From Dactylosporangium fulvum (GTDB taxonomy: Bacteria; Actinomycetota; Actinomycetes; Mycobacteriales; Micromonosporaceae), in NCBI RefSeq assembly GCF_025137375.1, contig NZ_CP073720.1, forward strand, positions 9,944,501 through 10,008,500: a stretch of DNA of 64,000 nt, written 5' to 3'. A model generated the notes under the pieces. That model saw only the letters and a list, made by a program, of their open reading frames with translations. It ran no database searches and was not told the DNA's origin. Within the stretch, counting starts at the first letter, position 1. Each line of letters opens with the position of its first letter. The position numbers and the translations under genes were made by a program. Positions 35,156 through 43,165 of the stretch are shown here, in pieces.

Positions 35156-36559
35156 ATGGCCCTGTGGAAACCGGATCCGACCTTCTATCCGTCGCCACGC
35201 GACGCGTTGCGGGCGCCGCCGGAGAAGCTCGCCTACGTGGCCGCCTTCGACCGCGCCGCCGAGCAGCCCGACGCCATCGCCGTCGTCGACACCGACCCGT
35301 CGTCCGCCGCCTACGGCACCGTGGTCGGCTGGACCGAACTGCCCAACACCGGTGACGAGCTGCACCACTTCGGCTGGAACGCGTGCAGCAGCGCGCTGTG
35401 CCCGTACGCGCCGCACCCGCACGTCGAGCGCCGCTACCTGATCGTTCCCGGGCTGCGCTCGTCCCGCATCCACATCCTGGACACCGGCCCCGACCCGCGC
35501 GCACCCGAGATCGTCAAGGTCCTCGAGCCCGACGAGCTCGGCAAACGCGCGGGCTACTCCCGCCCGCACACCGTCCACTGCGGCCCCGAGGGGATCTACG
35601 TCTCCGCGCTCGGCAGCGCCGACGGCGCCGACGGCCCGGGCGGCATCGCGCTGCTCGACCACACGTCGTTCGAGATCCTCGGCCGGTGGGAGATCGATCG
35701 CGGCCCCCAGTACCTCGCCTACGACGTCTGGTGGCACCTCGGCCACGACGTCGTGGTGACCAGCGAGTGGGGCACGCCGTCGATGATCGAGGACGGCCTG
35801 GTGGGCGAGCTGCTGCTGGGCCGCAAGTACGGGCACGCCCTGCACTTCTGGGACCTACGCAAGCGCCGCCACCTGCAGACCGTCGACCTCGGCGACCAGC
35901 ATCAGATGGCACTCGAACTGCGCCCGGCCCACGACCCCAGCAAGGAGTACGGGTTCGCCAACACCGTCGTCAGCGTCGAGGACCTGTCGGCGTCGATCTG
36001 GGTGTGGTACCGCGAAGGGTCGCACTTCGCCGTCAAGAAGGTGATCACGATCCCGGCCGAACCGGCCGCGTCCGCCGGCCTGCCGCCGGTCCTTCAGCCG
36101 TTCGGCGCCGTCCCCCCGCTGGTCACCGACATCGACCTGACGGTCGACGACCGCTTCCTGCTCGTCGCCGCCTGGGGCACCGGCGAACTGCTCCGCTACG
36201 ACGTCAGCGATCCGTTCAACCCGGTGTTCGTCGACTCGGTGCACCTCGGCGGCATCGTCCGCCGCGCCGCCCACCCGACCGACCCGTCTCTGCCGCTCTC
36301 CGGCGGGCCACAGATGGTCGAGGTCAGCCGGGACGGGCGGCGCGTGTACGTCACCAACTCCCTCTACGGGTCCTGGGACGACCAGTTCTACCCGGACGGC
36401 GTCGGCGCCTGGATGGCCAAGCTCGACGTCACCGACCAGGGCGGACTCCGCCTCGACGAGCGATTCTTCCCGCACGGCGCCGACTTCCGCGGGCGGCGCG
36501 TCCATCAGACGAGACTCCAGGGCGGCGACGCGTCTTCCGACTCGTACTGTTTCTCATAG
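35156..36559 (+). CDS. Selenium-binding protein / methanethiol oxidase family
   Basis: A 467-residue homologue of SBP56 (SELENBP1), whose characterised members oxidise methanethiol to formaldehyde, hydrogen sulfide and hydrogen peroxide. Seen: LAYVAAFDRAAEQPDAIAVV, LHHFGWNACSSALCPYAPHP with the conserved Cys pair, SRPHTVHCGPEGIYVSALG, DVWWHLGHDVVVTSEWGTPS and DLTVDDRFLLVAAWGTGELL. The tail VYVTNSLYGSWDDQFYPDGV is also family-typical, and the His-rich positions fit a beta-propeller metal site. No signal peptide is seen from the ATG at 35156. Its stop TAG shares a base with the GTG of the next gene. Confidence 0.92.
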   Translation: MALWKPDPTFYPSPRDALRAPPEKLAYVAAFDRAAEQPDAIAVVDTDPSSAAYGTVVGWTELPNTGDELHHFGWNACSSALCPYAPHPHVERRYLIVPGLRSSRIHILDTGPDPRAPEIVKVLEPDELGKRAGYSRPHTVHCGPEGIYVSALGSADGADGPGGIALLDHTSFEILGRWEIDRGPQYLAYDVWWHLGHDVVVTSEWGTPSMIEDGLVGELLLGRKYGHALHFWDLRKRRHLQTVDLGDQHQMALELRPAHDPSKEYGFANTVVSVEDLSASIWVWYREGSHFAVKKVITIPAEPAASAGLPPVLQPFGAVPPLVTDIDLTVDDRFLLVAAWGTGELLRYDVSDPFNPVFVDSVHLGGIVRRAAHPTDPSLPLSGGPQMVEVSRDGRRVYVTNSLYGSWDDQFYPDGVGAWMAKLDVTDQGGLRLDERFFPHGADFRGRRVHQTRLQGGDASSDSYCFS

Positions 36560-37191
36560 TGAGCATCGCCGCATACGTCGCACTCGCGGCCATGGGCGCG
36601 TTCCATGGCCTGAATCCCGGCATGGGGTGGCTGTTCGCGGTTGCGATCGGGTGCCAGGAGCGGAGCAGGGCCGCGGTCCTGCGCGCCCTGGCGCCGATCT
36701 CCGCCGGCCACGCCGTGTCGATCTTTGTCGTCGCCGGGCTGGTGAGCGCGCTCCAGTCGGTGGTCGCCACCAGGCTGGTCGCGATTGGCGGCGGCATCGT
36801 GCTGGTGGGGTTCGGCCTGTGGCGCGCCCTGTCGCAGCGCCACTTCCGGTGGGCCGGCATGCGGCTGTCGTGGGCGCAACTGGCGAGCTGGTCGTTCCTC
36901 ATGTCGAGCGTCCACGGCGCCGGCCTCATGCTGGTCCCGGTCCTGGTGGCCAGCGCGCCGGCCACGGGCCACCACCACGGCGCCGAGGCGGCGACCGCGC
37001 CGCTGTGGACGGGCTTCCTCGCCACGGCCGTCCACACGGTCTCGATGGTCGCCGTGGCCGGCGCGGTGGCGCTGCTCGTCTACCAGGTCGTCGGCCTGCG
37101 CATCCTGCGGTCCGCCTGGATCAACCTGGACCGGATCTGGGCGGTGGCGCTGGTCGGCGCCGGCATCGCCACCGTGGCGGTGGCGATCTAG
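36559..37191 (+). CDS. Polytopic membrane protein with HHHG loop, partner of the selenium-binding protein
   Basis: A 210-residue membrane protein with about six helices. The first contains AFHGLNPGMGWLFAVAIGCQ, and a second conserved block is SFLMSSVHGAGLMLVPVLVA. A loop ATGHHHGAEAATAP carries three adjacent His and may bind a metal. The layout resembles NicO/UreH-type metal transporters but the match is not strong. Translation should start at the GTG overlapping the TAG of the upstream gene, which implies coupling and a joint role in sulfur or metal handling. Confidence 0.78.
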   Translation: MSIAAYVALAAMGAFHGLNPGMGWLFAVAIGCQERSRAAVLRALAPISAGHAVSIFVVAGLVSALQSVVATRLVAIGGGIVLVGFGLWRALSQRHFRWAGMRLSWAQLASWSFLMSSVHGAGLMLVPVLVASAPATGHHHGAEAATAPLWTGFLATAVHTVSMVAVAGAVALLVYQVVGLRILRSAWINLDRIWAVALVGAGIATVAVAI

Positions 37192-37192
37192 A

Positions 37193-37567
37193 TCACTCGC
37201 GCGAGGCGTCGTAGCGCGCCTGAGCCGCCAAGATCTCCGGCATCTCCGCCTCGACCAGCTCGATCAGATCCGTCAGCTTGAGGGCGATCCGCTTGCCGCC
37301 CCCGGTCAGGCTGTACTCCACCCGGGGCGGGATCGCGCTCAGCACCTCGCGCACCACCAGCCCGTCCCGCTCCAGCGCGTGCAGCGTCTGCGACAGCATC
37401 TTCTCGCTGACCCCGTCGACCCGGCGGCGCAGCTCGTTGAAGCGGTGCGTCCCCTCCAGGAGCGCGGCGAGGGTGAGGATGCCCCAGCGGCCGGCGACCG
37501 TGTCCATGACAGGTCGCGACGTGCAGTTCCGCGCGAACACATCGAAGACCAGCTCGTCCCTGGGCAT
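37193..37567 (-). CDS. HxlR-family regulator
   Basis: A 124-residue winged-helix regulator. The HxlR core reads CTSRPVMDTVAGRWGILTLA, HRFNELRRRVDGVSEKMLSQ, LERDGLVVREVLSAIPPRVE and YSLTGGGKRI. A single Cys near the N-terminus (FARNCTSRP) is at the position used for redox or electrophile sensing in related quinone-responsive members. It is divergent from an NmrA/QorB-type oxidoreductase with a palindrome between them, the standard layout for control of that gene. The ATG at 37567 is used. Confidence 0.92.
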   Translation of the reverse strand: MPRDELVFDVFARNCTSRPVMDTVAGRWGILTLAALLEGTHRFNELRRRVDGVSEKMLSQTLHALERDGLVVREVLSAIPPRVEYSLTGGGKRIALKLTDLIELVEAEMPEILAAQARYDASRE

Positions 37568-37590
37568 GGAACTACGATAACCGACGGGTT

Positions 37591-37611
37591 GCACTTTCAA
37601 AAAGTTAGTGC
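37591..37611. promoter_or_regulatory. Candidate HxlR operator
   Basis: GCACT (37591-37595) and AGTGC (37607-37611) frame TTTCAAAAAGT, an imperfect palindrome midway between the divergent HxlR and SDR genes. HxlR regulators usually bind such A/T-centred inverted repeats. Confidence 0.65.
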
Positions 37612-37650
37612 TTACCGTAGGTGCGGTACGAACCGAAGAAGGAGCACACC

Positions 37651-38484
37651 ATGACGATCACCGTCACCGGCGCCACGGGTCACCTCGGCCGGCTGGTCCT
37701 CGAGGAGTTGCGCGGCGCAGACGTCGTCGCCGCCGTCCGCGACACCGGCCAGGATCTCGGCGTCCCGACCCGGCTCGCCGACTACGACCGGCCCGAGACG
37801 CTGGACTTCACCGGCACCGACGCGCTGCTGTTCATCTCCAACCGGGAACTCGACAAGCGGGTCGACCAGCACAGGGCCGTCGTCGACGCGGCGCGCGCCG
37901 CGAACGTCGGGCTGATCGTCTACACCAGCATCACCAAGGCGGACACCAGCCCGATCCCGATCGCACCCGGGCACAAGTGGACCGAGGACTACATCCAGGC
38001 CTCCGGCCTGCCGTACGTCTTCCTTCGCAACAACTGGTACTTCGAGAACTACACCGCCAATCTCGCCGGCACATTGCAGAACGGCGCCGTCCTCGGCGCC
38101 GCCGGCAACGGCCGGATCGCGGCCGCCACGCGGGCCGACTTCGCCGCCGCGGCCGCCGCCGTCCTCACCGGGAAGCCCGACGAGCACGCCGGCAAGATCT
38201 ACGAGCTCGGCGGCGACGAGGCCTTCTCGCTCGGCGACCTGGCCGCCGAGATCACCGCCCGGTCGGGCACCGAGGTGGTCTACCGTGACCTGCCCGAGGA
38301 CGAGTACGCCCAGACACTGATCGGCTTCGGCGTTCCGGAGGGGTTCGCGAGGGCGCTCGCGGCCTCGGACACCGCCATCTCCCAGGGCGCGCTCGACGTC
38401 GTCACCGACGACCTGCGCCGGCTGATCGGCCGACCCGCCACAACACTCGCCGAGTCCCTCCAGGCCGCCCTGAAAAACGCCTAG
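37651..38484 (+). CDS. NAD(P)H-binding oxidoreductase, NmrA/QorB-like
   Basis: A 277-residue atypical short-chain dehydrogenase, probably an NAD(P)H:quinone or aldehyde reductase. The dinucleotide fold starts at MTITVTGATGHLGRLVLEEL. Further landmarks are LLFISNRELDKRVDQHRAVV, IVYTSITKADTSPIPIAPGH, the QorB-type LPYVFLRNNWYFENYTANL, and GAAGNGRIAAATRADFAAAA. The divergent HxlR regulator and shared operator suggest induction by reactive electrophiles. The ATG at 37651 has AAGGAG 8 bases upstream. Confidence 0.9.
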   Translation: MTITVTGATGHLGRLVLEELRGADVVAAVRDTGQDLGVPTRLADYDRPETLDFTGTDALLFISNRELDKRVDQHRAVVDAARAANVGLIVYTSITKADTSPIPIAPGHKWTEDYIQASGLPYVFLRNNWYFENYTANLAGTLQNGAVLGAAGNGRIAAATRADFAAAAAAVLTGKPDEHAGKIYELGGDEAFSLGDLAAEITARSGTEVVYRDLPEDEYAQTLIGFGVPEGFARALAASDTAISQGALDVVTDDLRRLIGRPATTLAESLQAALKNA

Positions 38485-38620
38485 CAAGGCCGGGAGCGCC
38501 CGCAGTTCGGCCCGTCCCGTGAGCGGATCCGCCACCCGTCGTGCGCCATGCGGCTCCTGACCAACCACTCCTTCGCATACGTCCTGACGGTCAGACCGAC
38601 CGCATGGCCGGCCGGGCCTG

Positions 38621-38674
38621 GTTGACCTTGGTGACTTTCGGTGGTCCTGGCCACGGAAAGTCACCAAGGTCAAC
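38621..38674. repeat. Long intergenic hairpin (GTTGACCTTGGTGACTTTC arms)
   Basis: 24-base arms 38621-38644 and 38651-38674 pair at 23 of 24 positions around TCCTGG. The arms meet the loop as GGTGG/CCACG, the core shared by the other hairpins of this type in the window. Confidence 0.8.
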
Positions 38675-38897
38675 GCGCGGCGACAGCCGGCAGCGCGAAA
38701 CCTCCGTGATCTGAAACCGCGGGCTCGCCGTCAGCGGGACTGGAACGCCGCCGCCCTCCATCCGGCCCTTCCCTCAGGTTCCGCACGCGTGATCGCGAAC
38801 TTGCCGCAACCATGGCCAGGCCCCGGGCCGGTTCTCGTCCAGCCGCCGCGCTCGTGATTGCGAACGTATCGCGATCACGGCCACAACCGGCCGGAAG

Positions 38898-39118
38898 CTA
38901 CGACAGGGCCAGCGAGACCCGCGCTTGTTCCGCCCGGGCATCCGCCGCCCCCACTCGACCTGTGGTCGCACGGTGTATTGCCACCCGTGCTGCGCCGCCC
39001 ACTGCCGCAACCGCTCGACCCGCTCCCGCCGCTGCTGCACCACCGTCAGGACGATGACGAGGGCCACCACCAGGCCGAGGCAGACGGCACCCCCGGCGAG
39101 CGCAGCGGACATCTCCAT
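38898..39118 (-). pseudogene. Frameshifted remnant of a membrane-anchored protein
   Basis: The start MEMSAALAGGAVCLGLVVAL is a membrane helix, followed by RERVERLRQWAAQHGWQYTV and WGRRMPGRNKRG. This is the opening of a recurrent actinomycete protein that continues GVSLALSG. After NKRG the frame is wrong. Shifting it by one base restores VSLALS, and then a TAG ends it at 38898. The remainder of the gene is missing. It is a truncated remnant with a one-base deletion. The family identity is from memory. Confidence 0.6.
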
Positions 39119-39256
39119 GGCCCAACGCTGATCTCGCCCGTCGACACTCCCGCTCGGAACGCCGGCCGCCGGTGAGCGCGCAGAGGGGTGATCCGATGGC
39201 GTGGGCCGGGCCGGAGGATCGTCCCGCCGGCGATCCTCCGGCCCGAGTCGTGGGTG

Positions 39257-42040
39257 TCAGCCGGCCGGCACCAGGAGCGGAGCCAGGGCCTCGGCCGTTG
39301 CCGGGTGCTCGGCGAGCAGGGCGAGGACCGCCGTCGGCGCGGTCTCCGTCGTGGCCTGCTCCTGCCAGCCAGGAGCGCAGCCGAGCAGGTCGGCGAGGGC
39401 GTCCGTCGTGGCCGGGTGCGCCGCGAGGAAGGCGCCGACCGGGCCGGCCGGAGCTGCGGGCGCCGCCGACCGGCGCTGGGATTGCGGCTGGGCGCTCCAC
39501 GGCGGCACGAAGGCGTCGACCGCCTGGAGGGTGCTGGGGAACGTGCGACCGGCCTCGCGGATGAGGACCGGCACCAACTCGCCCGCCTGGTCCCGCAGCG
39601 TGGTGATCAGCGACGGCAGCCAGGGCAGCAGGACCGGGTCGGGAAGCTTGGCGAACGCGTTCGAGATCACCTCGACCACAAACGGGGCCAGCTTCGGGAC
39701 CGGCTCCAGCGCCTGCACGAACCCGCTGAGGTATTGCGGGAACGACGGCACGACCAGCGGGTTGGCCAGCAGCTCGGTGCAGCGGGTGCGCAGCTCCGCG
39801 AGCGGGAGCAGGCCCAGCTGATGGTGTGCCGCCCACAGCAGCGCCACCTTCGCCGGCGCCTCCGGGTGGGACTGGCGCACGGCCAGCTCCAGCTGTGCCC
39901 GGTCACAGCCGAGCGACAGCGCCAGGCCCTCCATCGAGAACAGGAACCCGAGCATCGCCGCGACCTGCCGCACGCCCGTCTCGTCGTCGACGAACGCGGT
40001 CGGCAGCAGCGTGCAGTAGTGCGCGTATCCGGCGGTCACGAACGCCTCGCACCACGCCGGCAGCGTGGGCTCGGTCGCCCGGTAATGCGCCAGCAGCCGC
40101 CGGATGCGGCGCAGCACCTCGGGCGCGTCGTCGACCGTCCGCTCGGCCGCGAGCAGTTCGACGGCCCGCGCGCCCAGCTCGTCGGTGAAGCGCCGGCTGC
40201 CGAGGAACAGGATCGAGTCCTCGACGGCGCGCAGGGCCACCGCCGCCGTCGCGTCCTGCGCCCACACCGACCGGCGCAGCCGCTGCTCGACCACCTGCTC
40301 GACGGTGACGCCCTCGTAGCCGAGCTCGATAACGTACCGCTGGTGCTTGCCGATCGCCAGGTCCCAGCTCTCCTGGATGGCCTTCTCGCCGAGCCGGCGG
40401 GAGCCCATGATCGGGCGGACCGCACCGTCCGGCAGGAGATACCGCAGCATCCAGAGCAGATGGGAAGCGGGCACGAGCTCCGGCCGGCCGGCCAGATCGA
40501 GCAGTGCCCGCTGCACGGTGCTCTTCTGCAGGTCGAGCCCGATGGGGGCGAGCCGGTCGTAGACGTCGCGCGCCAGGGGCGGCAGCGCGTCGTAGCCGAC
40601 CTGGCCGACCCGGTCGCCGCCGAGCAGGATCTCGCAGAGCCGTCGCACGTCGCGCCGGCCCGGGACGACGTCCTTCTCGATGCAGGTGACCGCCGCGTCC
40701 TGGAAGTCGTACGGCGTCGGGCGGGCCCGGTTGCGCATCCCGGCCAACAGGATCGAGGTCTCGAACACCGCGATGGCGTCGGCGGTGCTGGCGAGATACC
40801 CGTTGCGGCGGGCCAGCCGGACGATGTCGACGCACCACCCGAGAAGCTCCTCCTCGTCCAGCCCGTCGAGTGCCGGCGGGCTGGCCAGGAACCCGGAGAG
40901 CCGGTCGGCGACCGGCTCGGCCTGGGCGGCCGTGGCGGGCAGCGCCTTCGCCGCGCGCTTGCGGGTGCCGCGCTGTCCGTCGAGCTGAAACGGCGTGAGC
41001 CGCGACCGGGTGATCGCCTTGGCCCACGTGGCGGCCGCGATCGACACCGAGCCGGACGCGAGCCCGAACTGTGCCTCGATCGCCGAGTGACTCGACGGGA
41101 TCAGCCCGTAGAGCCACTTCGTCGCCGTGCGCGGGCTGATCTCGAAGTCGGGCACACCGTCGGCGGTCCCGAACTCGGCGACCCGGCTGGCCGCATGGAA
41201 CGCCCCGCACACGTAGAGGCAGTCGGCCTTGTCGACGCCCGACGCGGCGAGGTGCTCACGCATGCGGGTCCACATGTACCGCTCGCGGTCCTCGTCGACC
41301 CGGACCCGCCGGCTGTCCGCCGGGGCGAGCCGCCGGAACAGGCTGCCGATCAGCACCATGACCTGGCGGTAGGTCGCGTAGTCGGCGCCGGCGAGCGGCT
41401 GCTCGACATACTGGTCCCACCACTCCGACCAGTGCCGCACCTTGCCGTGGTGCAACAGGTGCTGCTCCAGCTCGGCGAAGCGCGGCCGCAGGTCACCGAT
41501 CTCGATGCCGACGGCGTCGCCGTGCAGGTCGTCCTCCTCGGCGGTCTTCTCGGTGGAGCGCTGCGGCTCCCACTGGAAGACGTGGTCGGTCGACCGGTCG
41601 ACCAGCACCAGCTCGACCCCGGGCGTGTCGAGCGCGTAGGAGATCGCCTGGTATTCCGCCGACGCCTCGGTGATCGGGGCGACGACGCTCAACGGCCCCC
41701 AGTCCTTCGGGAAGTCGTCGAGTTCGGAGGCGAAGGCCTGCAGCGCCACCGGCAGGCGGCAGTTGCGCAGCTCCGTCAGCAGCGGCTGGAGGTCTTCGCA
41801 CAGCTCCAGATAGATGACCTTGGGCTGCTTCTCCCGCAGGCGGCGGACCATCGCCAGGCCGGACGCCGGCGAGTGGTGGCAGACCGGGAAGATCTCCAGC
41901 TCCTCACGCAGCGCCCGGTCGACGTCGTCGACGATCCCGGCCAGGATCTCGGGCACCGCACCGGCACCGCCGGCGAAGGCGGTGGCCGCCTCCACCAGCT
42001 GGCCGCGCAGCGCGTCGAAGGGCTCGGTCCGGGATGTCAT
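39257..42040 (-). CDS. DUF5682 protein of a MoxR/VWA operon
   Basis: A 927-residue cytosolic protein of unknown function and the last gene of the MoxR/VWA operon. The first 300 residues look like a TIKI/TraB/EreA-type fold. They have FPVCHHSPASGLAMVRRLRE with adjacent His55-His56, an acidic strand KVIYLELCEDLQPLLTELR and, near residue 275, LYVCGAFHAASRV. Residues from about 300 to 870 are alpha-helical with repeats such as LLDLAGRPELVPASHLLWML. The last 70 residues are Ala/Pro-rich. The ATG at 42040 overlaps the MoxR stop (ATGA). Its size and position match the large YehM-like partner of YehL-type ATPases. Enzymatic activity is possible but unproven. Confidence 0.88.
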   Translation of the reverse strand: MTSRTEPFDALRGQLVEAATAFAGGAGAVPEILAGIVDDVDRALREELEIFPVCHHSPASGLAMVRRLREKQPKVIYLELCEDLQPLLTELRNCRLPVALQAFASELDDFPKDWGPLSVVAPITEASAEYQAISYALDTPGVELVLVDRSTDHVFQWEPQRSTEKTAEEDDLHGDAVGIEIGDLRPRFAELEQHLLHHGKVRHWSEWWDQYVEQPLAGADYATYRQVMVLIGSLFRRLAPADSRRVRVDEDRERYMWTRMREHLAASGVDKADCLYVCGAFHAASRVAEFGTADGVPDFEISPRTATKWLYGLIPSSHSAIEAQFGLASGSVSIAAATWAKAITRSRLTPFQLDGQRGTRKRAAKALPATAAQAEPVADRLSGFLASPPALDGLDEEELLGWCVDIVRLARRNGYLASTADAIAVFETSILLAGMRNRARPTPYDFQDAAVTCIEKDVVPGRRDVRRLCEILLGGDRVGQVGYDALPPLARDVYDRLAPIGLDLQKSTVQRALLDLAGRPELVPASHLLWMLRYLLPDGAVRPIMGSRRLGEKAIQESWDLAIGKHQRYVIELGYEGVTVEQVVEQRLRRSVWAQDATAAVALRAVEDSILFLGSRRFTDELGARAVELLAAERTVDDAPEVLRRIRRLLAHYRATEPTLPAWCEAFVTAGYAHYCTLLPTAFVDDETGVRQVAAMLGFLFSMEGLALSLGCDRAQLELAVRQSHPEAPAKVALLWAAHHQLGLLPLAELRTRCTELLANPLVVPSFPQYLSGFVQALEPVPKLAPFVVEVISNAFAKLPDPVLLPWLPSLITTLRDQAGELVPVLIREAGRTFPSTLQAVDAFVPPWSAQPQSQRRSAAPAAPAGPVGAFLAAHPATTDALADLLGCAPGWQEQATTETAPTAVLALLAEHPATAEALAPLLVPAG

Positions 42041-43152
42041 GACAGGGTTGCGATCGCCTGGCGGCCGCCCTCGAGGAACGCGGGCCACTCGCCGCCGTCC
42101 TGCTTGCTGCGCGGCTCGACGACCCCGTGCCAGTACTTGTTGAGGATCGCCAGGTCCTCCGGGCTGCGGCGGGCGAGCGACCCGACCAGCGACCCGGCGA
42201 GTGTCTCGGCCCGCAGCTTGCGGTCCCCGAAAAACGTGCTGTGCAGGATCGCGTCCTCCAGCACGCCGATCTGCTCGGCGGTCGACAGCGCCGACTCGAG
42301 CTTCTCGTCGTCGCTCGTCGCCGAGTCGGCCGCGGCGCGCAGGTCGGCGAAGCTCTGCAGCAGGATGTCGAGCAGGTTGGGCGGCACGTCGAGCTCGATC
42401 CTGTGCCGGTGCAGCAGCTCGGTCGTGCGGAACCGAACGATCTCCGCCTCGCTCTTCTTGTTGGTCACGACGGGGATGCGCACGAAGTTGAACCGCCGCT
42501 TCAGCGCCGAGGACAGATCGTTGACCCCCCGGTCGCGGCTGTTGGCCGTCGCGATGATCGAGAAGCCGGGCTGGGCGAAGACGATGTTGTCCTCGTCGAG
42601 CTCCGGAATCGAGATGTACTTCTCCGAGAGGATCGAGATCAGCGCGTCCTGCACGTCGCTGGTCGAGCGGGTCAGCTCCTCGAACCGCCCGATCACGCCA
42701 CGCTCCATCGCGGTCATGATCGGCGACGGGATCATCGAGGCCCGGGACTGTCCCTTGGCGATGACCATGGAGACGTTCCACGAATACTTGATGTGATCCT
42801 CGGTCGTGCCGGCGGTGCCCTGGACGACCAGCGTGGAGTTGCGCGAGATGGCGGCGGCGAGCAGCTCGGCGAGCCAGCTCTTGCCGGTGCCGGGGTCGCC
42901 GATGAGCAGCAGCCCGCGGTCGGAGGCGAGCGTCACGATGCTGCGCTCGACGAAACTGCGGTCACCGAACCACTTCTGCGAGATCTCCCGGTCGAGGCCG
43001 TCCGCGCGCTCGGAGCCGAGGACGAACAGCCGCACCATCTTGGGGCTGAGCCGCCACGAGAACGGCTTGGGGCCGTCGTCGATCGACTCCAGCCAGTCGA
43101 GCTCCTCCGCGTACTTCACCTCGGCGGGGGCGCGCAGCATGTCGTTGGTCAT
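42037..43152 (-). CDS. MoxR-type AAA+ ATPase, YehL-like
   Basis: A 371-residue AAA+ ATPase that probably works as a chaperone-like remodeller with the VWA protein encoded just upstream. Walker A is GDPGTGKS at residues 85-92. The next block reads SPIMTAMERGVIGRFEELTR, then STSDVQDALISILSEKYISI. The hhhhDE Walker B of most MoxR proteins is replaced by VIGRFEE there. Sensor 1 and the arginine finger follow in FSIIATANSRDRGVNDLSSA and LKRRFNFV. The start at 43152 excludes an extra 15 residues; GGAG lies upstream. The gap to the VWA gene is 13 bases. Confidence 0.92.
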   Translation of the reverse strand: MTNDMLRAPAEVKYAEELDWLESIDDGPKPFSWRLSPKMVRLFVLGSERADGLDREISQKWFGDRSFVERSIVTLASDRGLLLIGDPGTGKSWLAELLAAAISRNSTLVVQGTAGTTEDHIKYSWNVSMVIAKGQSRASMIPSPIMTAMERGVIGRFEELTRSTSDVQDALISILSEKYISIPELDEDNIVFAQPGFSIIATANSRDRGVNDLSSALKRRFNFVRIPVVTNKKSEAEIVRFRTTELLHRHRIELDVPPNLLDILLQSFADLRAAADSATSDDEKLESALSTAEQIGVLEDAILHSTFFGDRKLRAETLAGSLVGSLARRSPEDLAILNKYWHGVVEPRSKQDGGEWPAFLEGGRQAIATLS

Positions 43153-43165
43153 CTCTGGGGGTCTC

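Larger units (their letters stand above)
38485..39256. other. Intergenic region with hairpin and a broken ORF
   Basis: 772 bases without an intact gene. It contains the long hairpin at 38621-38674, a smaller inverted repeat CGTGATTGCGA/TCGCGATCACG near 38850-38880, and the remnant ORF at 38898-39118. The stretch GGAGGATCGTCCCGCC/GGCGATCCTCC at about 39212-39240 forms a hairpin just past the DUF5682 stop and may terminate the minus-strand operon. Confidence 0.6.

Noticed and set aside
39188-42796. A 1202-residue open frame on the plus strand
   Set aside because: It mirrors the DUF5682 and MoxR genes, whose families are recognisable, so the plus-strand frame is a shadow.
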